Assembly: GCA_900472295.1 (NCBI GenBank)
Contig: UCIA01000008.1
Span: 45,873-109,872, forward strand
Direction of reading: 5' to 3'
Origin: Hyphomicrobiales bacterium
Lineage (GTDB): Bacteria > Pseudomonadota > Alphaproteobacteria > Rhizobiales > Rhizobiaceae
Length of the DNA: 64,000 nt
Every line of letters begins with the position of its first letter. Position 1 is the stretch's first letter. This document shows, piece by piece, positions 26,898 through 34,131 of this stretch. Position numbers and translations under genes: made by a program. The notes beneath the pieces are model-generated. The model made no database searches. It was not told where the DNA came from and worked only from the letters and a program-made list of their open reading frames with translations.

Positions 26898-27632
26898 TCA
26901 ATGGTCCTCGTAACCGAAATAGGCAGCCTGGATCGCCTCGCCATTGCCGAGCGTCCGGGCGTCGCCGTCGAGCACGATCTGTCCGCCACGCATCAGGATC
27001 ATCCGCCCGCCCACCATCATCGCCCGAGCCGAACTCTGCTCAACGATCAGGAGCGTGAGCTGGCGCTGCGCACGCAGGGCGATCAGCCGCTCGTAGACCT
27101 GGTCGTTGATGTTGGGGGCGAGGCCCAGCGAAGGCTCGTCGATGGCTACAAGCCGCGGATTGGTCATCAGGGCGCGTCCGATGACCAGCATTTGCTGCTG
27201 CCCGCCGGACAGCAGTCCCGCCTGCCCGTGCCGTCTCTCTTTCAGCATCGGGAAGGTTGCGTAGACGGCTTCGAGTTCGTCGGCCGCGCGGCTGCGCCAG
27301 CCGCGCTCGCGGGCGTGCATGCCGGTGCCGACCAGAAGGTTCTCTTCGGTCGTCAGCGAGCCGAAGACATCGCGCCCCTCCGGCACCATGGAGAATCCGA
27401 GCCGGGCGATGTTCTCGGGCGCCTGGCCGGTGATCTCATGACCTGCAAGGTCGATCCGACCGCCCGCCACCGGCGTCACACCGGCGATCGCGCGCAGCAG
27501 CGAGGACTTCCCGGCTCCGTTCGGGCCGGTGATGAACAGGATTTCTCCTTCGTCCATGGAGAAGGAGACGTCACGGACCGCCGTGAGACGGCTATAGCGG
27601 ATGGTGATATCGGAAAGGGCGAGCAGGCTCAT
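26898..27632 (-). CDS. livF: Liv-type ABC transporter ATPase (LivF-like)
   Basis: The 244-residue ATPase has Walker A GPNGAGKS at 36-43, signature LLSGGQQQM, and Walker B LVAIDEPSLGLAP. The start at 27632 overlaps the LivG stop as ATGA. Confidence 0.92.
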   Translation of the reverse strand: MSLLALSDITIRYSRLTAVRDVSFSMDEGEILFITGPNGAGKSSLLRAIAGVTPVAGGRIDLAGHEITGQAPENIARLGFSMVPEGRDVFGSLTTEENLLVGTGMHARERGWRSRAADELEAVYATFPMLKERRHGQAGLLSGGQQQMLVIGRALMTNPRLVAIDEPSLGLAPNINDQVYERLIALRAQRQLTLLIVEQSSARAMMVGGRMILMRGGQIVLDGDARTLGNGEAIQAAYFGYEDH

Positions 27633-28381
27633 TCCATCACCTCCAGCACAGGCAGGTCGGTGTTCGCGGCCGTGCCCATATAAGCGTGGCGCACCTTCTC
27701 GCTGTCGCGGATCGCCGCGGGCGGACCTTCCTCGATGATCGCTCCGGAATCGAGCACGACGATATGCTCGCAAAGGCCGAGCACCAGCCCGACATTGTGC
27801 TCGATGAGCAGGACACCGCAGCCGAGATCGCCGGCGATGTGTCTTATCAGGCTCGAAAGCTCCCGTGCCTCCGGCGTGCTCATGCCGGCGGCGGGCTCGT
27901 CTAGCAGGATGTATGCGGGCCGTCCCATCAGGGCACGGCCAATGGCGACACGGCGCTCATCCGTATAAGGCAAAGTTCCGGCGATGCGTGAGCCCAGCGC
28001 GCCGATGCCTATCCAGTCGAGCATCGCTTCCGCTTCGGCGATGGCGGCGCGCCGGCTCATTCCCAGACCAACCCCGGTTACCTCAAGATTGTCCAGCACA
28101 GGCAGGTCGCGGAAGAGCCGCCCACCCTGGAAGGTGCGGGCGATGCCGCGCCGCCGGACCTGATGCGGCTTTAGGCCCGTGAGTGCTGCCCCGTCGAGCT
28201 TGACGGTGCCTTCCGTAGGAGCCTGGAAGCCCGTCAGCACGTTGACGAGCGTGGTCTTGCCGGCGCCATTGGGGCCGATGAGACCACTGATGCGGCCAGG
28301 CGTGATCTGGAGGTCGACCGATGACAGGGCCCTCAGCCCCGCAAACGACACCGAGACGTTCTCCGCGCTCAGATGACTCAT
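27629..28381 (-). CDS. livG: Liv-type ABC transporter ATPase (LivG-like)
   Basis: The 250-residue ATPase has Walker A GPNGAGKT at 36-43 and Walker B YILLDEPAAGMS. The signature is the degenerate LPYTDERR rather than LSYGQ. It is separated by 249 bp from pxpC upstream and begins the transporter half of the operon. Its ribosome site lies inside an inverted repeat. Confidence 0.92.
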   Translation of the reverse strand: MSHLSAENVSVSFAGLRALSSVDLQITPGRISGLIGPNGAGKTTLVNVLTGFQAPTEGTVKLDGAALTGLKPHQVRRRGIARTFQGGRLFRDLPVLDNLEVTGVGLGMSRRAAIAEAEAMLDWIGIGALGSRIAGTLPYTDERRVAIGRALMGRPAYILLDEPAAGMSTPEARELSSLIRHIAGDLGCGVLLIEHNVGLVLGLCEHIVVLDSGAIIEEGPPAAIRDSEKVRHAYMGTAANTDLPVLEVME

Positions 28382-28383
28382 GT

Positions 28384-28413
28384 GCCTTTCCTTCTTTTTA
28401 CCGACGGAAAGGC
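28384..28413 (-). promoter_or_regulatory. Hairpin that could cover the livG ribosome-binding site
   Basis: A perfect 8-bp inverted repeat (GCCTTTCC and GGAAAGGC, 14 bases apart) lies directly before the livG ATG. The right arm contains the Shine-Dalgarno bases GGAAAGG, so in mRNA the stem would hide the ribosome site. It may tune transporter output relative to the enzymes, or be fortuitous. Confidence 0.45.
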
Positions 28414-28630
28414 GCGAAGCATCCGGCCTTGCGGCCAGTCACGTTGCTAATGTCTTCCCCTGTCGGTTCCGGCGGTCTCTATCGGACTGCTCGGATGGCC
28501 AAATTCACGCCGTTGCCCGGCGTCGTCTTGTCGTTTCGCGCACCGGATTTTGTCTTCCGCCACGCGCGGTCGGTTTTGGCCGACCGATCTCCTCGCCTCC
28601 GGCTCCTCCGCCGGCATTTCCCGGCCGATG

Positions 28631-29602
28631 TCAGCCGGCCAGATGCGCTTCGGCACGCGCCAGCGCGACGCCCTGTTCGGCGCGCGCGGCTAGCGCGTCT
28701 TCCAGCGTCACCGAAACGAAGCGCGCCGGGGTGTGGGGCTGGAGCTGGGCGATCAGGTCCATGTCGGCCGATATGACCACGCCCAGCATCATGTAGCCGC
28801 CGCCCGAAACCGCGTCCCGGTGAAGAACGATAGGCTCGGTGCCGCTCGGCACCTGGACCGATCCATAGGGATAGCAGGCATCGACGATGTTCGAGGGGTC
28901 GGAGCCTGCACCGAAAGGCTGCTCGCGCTCCACGAACTCCAGCGGCGTTCCGCCACGGAAGCGATAGCCGATGCGGTCGGCTTCCGGCGCGACCTTCCAG
29001 GTCTCCTCGAAGAACCGACTGCCGGCAGCTTCAGTGATGCGATGCCAATACAGGCCGGGAAGCATTCTGAGTTCCGCCGGACTGTTGCGCGCGCGGCGCA
29101 GATGTGCCGGCAGCGAAAGACCGGCTTTGCCGGAACCTTCGCCGATGGGAAGCTCATCGCCCGCCTTCAGCGTGCGGCCCTGATGGCCGCCGAGTGCGCC
29201 CAGGATATAGGTCGAGCGCGAGCCGAGAACCACCGGCACGTCGATGCCGCCGGAGATTGCCAGATAAGCGCGCGCGCCGCCCTTGAGGAAGCCAAAGGAA
29301 AGCCGGTCACCTGCCTTCACCGGAAAACTTTCCCAGGTCGGCCGTTCCTCGCCATTGAGTTTCGGTGGCAGCTCTCCACCCGTGACGGCGATGACTGCGG
29401 ATTGGGTGAATTCGAGTTCGGGGCCCATGAAGGTGGCTTCGAGCACCGCGGCACCCGGATCGTTGCCGACAAGCAGGTTTGCGATGTGTGTGGCAAAGCG
29501 GTCCATGCCGCCGCCTTCGGGGATGCCAACATGATAGTGGCCTGGTCGGCCAAGGTCCTGCACGGAGGTGGAGAGGCCGGGAGAGACTACCTTAACGGCC
29601 AT
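28631..29602 (-). CDS. pxpC: 5-oxoprolinase subunit C / biotin-dependent carboxyltransferase domain (KipA-like)
   Basis: The 323-residue protein has the KipA/PxpC signature opening (VVSPGLSTSVQDLGRPGH, GIPEGGGMDRFA) and DGLAISGG-type motif AYLAISGGIDVP. The fold is shared with the second half of the carboxyltransferase domain of urea carboxylase. PxpC pairs with PxpB in 5-oxoprolinase. Here both stand beside a biotin carboxylase and biotin carrier, so a carboxyltransferase role is equally possible. It overlaps pxpB by 11 bp. Confidence 0.9.
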   Translation of the reverse strand: MAVKVVSPGLSTSVQDLGRPGHYHVGIPEGGGMDRFATHIANLLVGNDPGAAVLEATFMGPELEFTQSAVIAVTGGELPPKLNGEERPTWESFPVKAGDRLSFGFLKGGARAYLAISGGIDVPVVLGSRSTYILGALGGHQGRTLKAGDELPIGEGSGKAGLSLPAHLRRARNSPAELRMLPGLYWHRITEAAGSRFFEETWKVAPEADRIGYRFRGGTPLEFVEREQPFGAGSDPSNIVDACYPYGSVQVPSGTEPIVLHRDAVSGGGYMMLGVVISADMDLIAQLQPHTPARFVSVTLEDALAARAEQGVALARAEAHLAG

Positions 29603-30467
29603 TGATGAGCTCCATCAGCTTTGCATTGGTGCCGTAAATATCGCTGTTGAAGTCCTTCAGGCTGAAGCTGCACTCGCGAACTGTCGGCTGCCACCGATTG
29701 GCTTCGATTTCCTCCAGCGTGGCATCGTAGTCATCGCGGCCAATGGCCTTGAACTTGACGATGTCGCCCGGCTTGAACAGGCACATGTCATCGGAGAGGT
29801 AGCGCACCTTCATGGCAGGGTCGTAGATCGGCGCCGGGGTTATGCCGTACATCTGGTAGCCGCCGGCGCCGCGCACCGAATAGATCGCTGCAAAGCAACC
29901 GCCATGGCCGATGGTGAGCTTGGGAGTGTCGGTGCGTGGACGTAGATATTTCGGCGCCTGAATCTGTTTCTTGCGCTCAACCATCTGGTACAGGAAGGGC
30001 AGTCCCGCGACGAAGCCGACCATGGATACGAACCAGGGCTGGCCGGAATAGGCGGCGATAAACTCTTCCACCGTGGCGTAGCCGTTGATGCGTGCCGAAT
30101 ATTCAAGATCGGTGGAGGAGGGGTCCTGATGGCGCTCGCGAAAGCGCAAACAGGTTTCACGCGTCCACGGATCCTGGAAATAAACCGGCAGTTCGATGAT
30201 CCGGGTCTTCAGCACCGGGTCTGCCTTTGAGGCCGCCTCTTCCATCGACTTCAGTTCGCGCAGCAAATCCTGCGGCTTGACGATGTCGGGATTGAAGCGA
30301 ATCTGGAAGCTGGCATTGGCCGGGCAGATCTCGGTGACGCCTCGGATGCCTGCGGTGCGTACCGCATTGGTCATCGAAAGGCCGGTAAAGAAGGAGGTGA
30401 GGGACATTTCTTCGGACACCTCGCCGAAGATATGCTCGTCACCGCCGAAGTTGAATCGTATCGACAT
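29592..30467 (-). CDS. pxpB: 5-oxoprolinase subunit B / carboxyltransferase domain (KipI-like)
   Basis: The 291-residue protein is a KipI/PxpB homologue of the longer type. It has a conserved core (GFVAGLPFLYQM, then YLRPRTDTPKLTIGHGGCFAAIYSVRGAGGYQMYG) that forms the active-site side of the carboxyltransferase fold. About 60 residues longer than typical PxpB, it includes an inserted segment around VYFQDPWTRETCLRFRERH that resembles the urea-carboxylase domain version more than minimal KipI. It lies 9 bp after the biotin carboxylase gene. Confidence 0.88.
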   Translation of the reverse strand: MSIRFNFGGDEHIFGEVSEEMSLTSFFTGLSMTNAVRTAGIRGVTEICPANASFQIRFNPDIVKPQDLLRELKSMEEAASKADPVLKTRIIELPVYFQDPWTRETCLRFRERHQDPSSTDLEYSARINGYATVEEFIAAYSGQPWFVSMVGFVAGLPFLYQMVERKKQIQAPKYLRPRTDTPKLTIGHGGCFAAIYSVRGAGGYQMYGITPAPIYDPAMKVRYLSDDMCLFKPGDIVKFKAIGRDDYDATLEEIEANRWQPTVRECSFSLKDFNSDIYGTNAKLMELINGR

Positions 30468-30476
30468 CGGTCCCCC

Positions 30477-31841
30477 TTAGTCCGCCAATGCTGCGGCATT
30501 TTCGATGAGCCAGCCTTCCAGCCAGCGTGTATGCACGTCTCCTGTCCGCACCGCCGGATCGGCGGCCAGCGCAAGAAACAGCGGCTTGGTGGTCTTGAGC
30601 CCACCGATCTTCAACTCTTTAAGCGCGCGGATCAGACGCACCATCGCCGCCTCGCGCGTCTCTGCATGCACGATCAGCTTGGCAAGCAGCGAGTCATAGA
30701 AGGGCGGCACCTGATAGCCTTGGTAGAGCATGGAATCGAAGCGAACGCCCGGCCCGCCGGGAATGCGAAGCTCGGCCACCTGCCCGGGGAATGGAGCGAA
30801 CTCCTTCGCCGGATCTTCGGCATTAAGCCGTACTTCGATGGAATGCCCCTTGACGCGGACGTCACCTTGCCGAATCCGCAGCTTCTCGCCGCCGGCGATA
30901 CGAAGCATCTCTGCAACGAGGTCGATGCCGGTGATCGCCTCGGTGACCGGGTGCTCAACCTGAATGCGGGTGTTCATTTCGATGAAGTAAAAGCGGTCGG
31001 CTTCATGGTCATAGAGATACTCTACCGTGCCGGCACCAGAGTATTTGACCGCCTTGGCCAATGCGACCGCGGAAGCGCAGAGCGCCTCGCGCAGCCCGTC
31101 GGACAGCGCGCGCGACGGCGCCTCCTCCCAAACCTTCTGGCGCCGCCGCTGCAGCGAGCACTCCCGCTCGTAGCAGTGGATGGCATCGCTTCCGTCCGCC
31201 AATACCTGAACTTCGATATGGCGGGCCTTGCCGATCACCTTTTCCATGTAGAGACCGCCGTCGCCAAAGGCGGCGAGGGCTTCTGCTTCGGCCTGCGGAA
31301 AGGCTTGCTCGAATTCTTCGAGCGAGTTGGCAATGCGGATGCCTCGTCCGCCGCCGCCTGCCGCAGCCTTGATCATCACCGGAAAGCCGGTTTCGGTCAG
31401 CACTTGGCGACCAGCCTCGAGGCCCTCGACCCGACCAGCCGAGCCCGGCACCACAGGGACACCTGCAGCGGCAGCGGCCGAGCGCGCCGAGACCTTGTCT
31501 CCCATCATCCGGATCGCATCTCCCGACGGGCCGACGAAGACCAATCCAGCGCCTGTGACCGCGTCGGAAAACGCGGCATTCTCGGCAAGGAAACCATAGC
31601 CAGGATGGACGCTGTCGCAGCCGGTGTCGCGGGCAGCCTTCAGAATTGCTTCGACGTTCAGATAGGACTTCTTTGCTGCCGGTGGACCGATGTTGACCGC
31701 TTCGTCGGCAAGCTGGACATGGAGCGACTCCGCGTCCGCGGCCGAGTACACCGCCACGGTGGCGATCCCCATATCTTGCGCGGCCCGGATGATCCTGACC
31801 GCTATCTCGCCCCGGTTGGCAACCAGAAGCTTTTTCAGCAT
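30477..31841 (-). CDS. Biotin carboxylase (AccC-like)
   Basis: The 454-residue protein has the biotin carboxylase layout: N-terminal LVANRGEIAVRIIRAAQ, GYGFLAEN, ATP-grasp loop KAAAGGGGRGIR, ERECSLQRRRQKVWEEAPS, and the catalytic FIEMNTRIQVEHPVTEA. It carboxylates the biotin of the carrier protein with ATP and bicarbonate. It is distinct from a housekeeping accC because it sits in a catabolic operon. It shares one base with the carrier gene (TGATG). Confidence 0.93.
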   Translation of the reverse strand: MLKKLLVANRGEIAVRIIRAAQDMGIATVAVYSAADAESLHVQLADEAVNIGPPAAKKSYLNVEAILKAARDTGCDSVHPGYGFLAENAAFSDAVTGAGLVFVGPSGDAIRMMGDKVSARSAAAAAGVPVVPGSAGRVEGLEAGRQVLTETGFPVMIKAAAGGGGRGIRIANSLEEFEQAFPQAEAEALAAFGDGGLYMEKVIGKARHIEVQVLADGSDAIHCYERECSLQRRRQKVWEEAPSRALSDGLREALCASAVALAKAVKYSGAGTVEYLYDHEADRFYFIEMNTRIQVEHPVTEAITGIDLVAEMLRIAGGEKLRIRQGDVRVKGHSIEVRLNAEDPAKEFAPFPGQVAELRIPGGPGVRFDSMLYQGYQVPPFYDSLLAKLIVHAETREAAMVRLIRALKELKIGGLKTTKPLFLALAADPAVRTGDVHTRWLEGWLIENAAALAD

Positions 31842-32074
31842 CAGTCGAGATCCGCAATAGGTGCGCCGGCCATGATGGGGTCCTCATTGTCGGCAAGGAA
31901 GCGGATGTTCGTACCGGCCGTCTCGGCCCTCACTTCGTGGAACGACTTCATCACTTCGATGAGACCGATTACGTCTCCGGCGGAGACCGCATCGCCATCC
32001 GCCTTGTAGGGCGGCTGGTCTGGCGAAGCGCTCCGATAAAAAGTGCCGGGAAGAGGCGAAAGAATCTGGGCCAT
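31841..32074 (-). CDS. Biotin carboxyl carrier protein, minimal
   Basis: This 77-residue protein consists only of the biotinyl domain. Lys43 in EVMKSF is the biotin attachment site, placed at the usual hairpin turn between LSPLPGTFYRS and the C-terminal GAPIADLD. It lacks the Ala/Pro-rich N-terminal region of housekeeping AccB. It should carry carboxybiotin from the AccC-like enzyme to the PxpB-PxpC carboxyltransferase-like pair. Confidence 0.9.
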   Translation of the reverse strand: MAQILSPLPGTFYRSASPDQPPYKADGDAVSAGDVIGLIEVMKSFHEVRAETAGTNIRFLADNEDPIMAGAPIADLD

Positions 32075-32140
32075 AAAAAGCTCCGGAAAACTGCAGGCAG
32101 ACTAATTTGGAACCGCCTGCGCGGGCGGGTTAGGTCGAGT

Positions 32141-32863
32141 TCAGTGCCAAGGGGCGATTGCGGTGCGCACGGCCCTGGCTATTTCGATGGCGTTCGGCGT
32201 ATCGGAATGCACGCAGATGGTTTCGCAGCGTACAGGGAAGAAACTGCCATCCTCTGCCGTGCCCTTTCCCTCGCTGATGGCCCGCACGCAACGCTCGGCC
32301 ATCTCCGCGGGGTTCTTGGCGTCGTGAACGCGTGTCAGGATCAGCTTGCCGGAGGCATCATAGTCAAGATCGGCATAGAACTCGGCGACGAATGGGATAC
32401 CGCGCTCCTGATAAATCTTCTCGTGCAGGGTGTCCGTCATGCCGAAGAGAGGTACGCCGAAAACCTCTGCGGCATCGCACACGCCGTGGGCGACTGCCTC
32501 CTGCTGCATGGCCATGAAGTAAAGACTGCCATGCGGCTTGATATGGTGGAGTTCCACACCCTCGGCCTTCAGGAAGCCGGCAAGCGCGCCCACCTGGTAG
32601 ATGATGGCGTTCCTGACCTCGTCGCGGGTCATCCGCATCTCGCGGCGACCGAAACCCTGAATGTCGGGCAAGCCTGGATGGGCGCCGACCTTTACGCCAC
32701 TCGCCTTGGCGCCGCGGACGGCGGCGTGCATGTGATCGGGATCGGAAGCGTGAAAACCACAGGCAACATTGGCAACGTCGATGATCGGCATCATGCCCAC
32801 ATCGTCGCCAACCTTATAAAGGCCAAAGCTTTCGCCCATGTCGCAGTTTAGCGTCACCGCCAT
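32141..32863 (-). CDS. pxpA: 5-oxoprolinase subunit A-like protein (LamB/YcsF family), copy 2
   Basis: The 240-residue protein has NCDMGESFGLYKVGDD, IDVANVACGFHASDP, GAHPGLPDIQGFGRREM and HIKPHGSLYFMAM. It is the first gene of the ten-gene minus-strand operon. GAGGGG precedes ATG 32863, and a 67-codon open extension upstream lies in the promoter region and is rejected. Together with pxpB and pxpC it would make a complete PxpABC 5-oxoprolinase, but biotin enzymes are interposed. Confidence 0.9.
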   Translation of the reverse strand: MAVTLNCDMGESFGLYKVGDDVGMMPIIDVANVACGFHASDPDHMHAAVRGAKASGVKVGAHPGLPDIQGFGRREMRMTRDEVRNAIIYQVGALAGFLKAEGVELHHIKPHGSLYFMAMQQEAVAHGVCDAAEVFGVPLFGMTDTLHEKIYQERGIPFVAEFYADLDYDASGKLILTRVHDAKNPAEMAERCVRAISEGKGTAEDGSFFPVRCETICVHSDTPNAIEIARAVRTAIAPWH

Positions 32864-32928
32864 CGTATTGTTACCCCTCGAAGCTGCCGTCTTTTGCGGC
32901 GTTGCAGCATTTTTGCGCAGCCGAGGGC

Positions 32929-32975
32929 GATTGTGAAATAGTAGTTTGTTGATTGTGATATCAAAAAAACAGATA
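32929..32975. promoter_or_regulatory. Candidate LysR operator region
   Basis: The 135-bp divergent region has two direct copies of GATTGTGA (32929-32936 and 32951-32958), 22 bp apart or two helical turns. They are followed by the dyad TATC-N9-GATA (32959-32975), which contains a T-N11-A element. The arrangement is what is expected of LysR recognition and activation sites controlling the pxpA operon and the LysR gene. Confidence 0.5.
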
Positions 32976-32998
32976 ATGGTCCTGGGTCGGAGTGCGCC

Positions 32999-33907
32999 AT
33001 GACCATCACCTTGAAACAGCTCGATTATTTCATCGCGACCGCCGAAAGCGGACAGGTTAGTCATGCCGCGGTGGAACTCAACATCTCACAATCGGCGGTC
33101 ACCGCGGCGATAAAGACGCTGGAGGCTGACCTGGGCGTACGGCTTTTGGAGCGCAACCACGCCGGCGTAAGGTTGACGATGGAGGGCGCGCGGTTTCTTG
33201 AACATGCGCGTGTTATCACGGGGGCCGTCGCCGCCGCCGTCCGAAGCCCGCTGCGCGATAGGAAAGGCCTGGCGGGCAAGCTGCGGCTGGGCATGACCTA
33301 CACGGTCGTCGGCTACTACATGTCGCGCCACTATGCGCGGTTTCGAAAGACCTATCCCGAGATCGAGGTCGAGGTGCTGGAACTGCCCCGGGACGCTCTC
33401 GAAGGCGGCTTGATGTGCGGGGACATCGACATGGCCGTGATGCTGGTGTCCAACCTGGAGCACACCGAGGAATTGGCGCAGGAGGTCTTGATGCGGTCGA
33501 ACCGCCGGCTCTGGCTTTCGGCGGATCATCATCTGCTCGCGCGGCAGGAAATCAGCCTCGCCGATGTGGCGGCGGAAGACTATGTCATGCTGACGGTGGA
33601 CGAGGCACGCACGACGGCCGCCCGTTATTGGGATGCCGCGGGCCTTTCGCTCCGTGCCGTCCTTACCACCAGTTCGGTCGAGGCCGTGCGGTCGCTCGTG
33701 GCTGCTGGCATGGGGGTCACTGTCCTGTCCGACATGGTTTACCGCCCCTGGTCCCTGGAGGGGCAGCGCATCGAAGTGCGCGGGCTTGTCGAGCCGATCC
33801 CCACTATGGATGTCGGCCTGGCCTGGTCGCGTGACAGACCAATCGACCCGGCGGCGGCGGCCTTCCGGGCCTTCATGTCCGTGACCATGGGCGGTGGCGG
33901 CGGCTAA
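32999..33907 (+). CDS. LysR-family transcriptional regulator
   Basis: The 302-residue protein has the winged helix (LKQLDYFIATAESGQVSHAAVELNISQ, split here, then SAVTAAIKTLEADLGVRLLER) and a LysR substrate-binding domain. It is divergent from the pxpA-biotin-Liv operon and presumably its regulator. The C-terminus ends in a Gly-rich tail (MGGGGG). Confidence 0.92.
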   Translation: MTITLKQLDYFIATAESGQVSHAAVELNISQSAVTAAIKTLEADLGVRLLERNHAGVRLTMEGARFLEHARVITGAVAAAVRSPLRDRKGLAGKLRLGMTYTVVGYYMSRHYARFRKTYPEIEVEVLELPRDALEGGLMCGDIDMAVMLVSNLEHTEELAQEVLMRSNRRLWLSADHHLLARQEISLADVAAEDYVMLTVDEARTTAARYWDAAGLSLRAVLTTSSVEAVRSLVAAGMGVTVLSDMVYRPWSLEGQRIEVRGLVEPIPTMDVGLAWSRDRPIDPAAAAFRAFMSVTMGGGGG

Positions 33908-34012
33908 CCGCCGGCCCGTCAGGCTGACGCGCCATCGTCGTTGTAAATCATTGAAATAACTAATGAAATAAACAGAACGCCGACAGGCTTGAAGTTTTTT
34001 GAATTCTAATTA

Positions 34013-34026
34013 CTTTAAGCTTCAAG
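34013..34026. promoter_or_regulatory. AAGCTT-centred palindrome, regulon site 1
   Basis: CTTTAAGCTTCAAG matches its own complement at 12 of 14 positions. It lies 106 bp upstream of the fused hydratase/dehydrogenase gene and follows a related sequence (GGCTTGAAGTTTTTTGAA) about 30 bp earlier. See the regulon finding. Confidence 0.55.
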
Positions 34027-34131
34027 GTTTTTTGAAGAGTCCATGGCGCTCCATTCATCGAAGCTGAGACATCCGGCATTTGGCTGCTGAGCAGGAGGAG
34101 GGAGATTGCCGTCGTTCCGGAATGAAACTCC

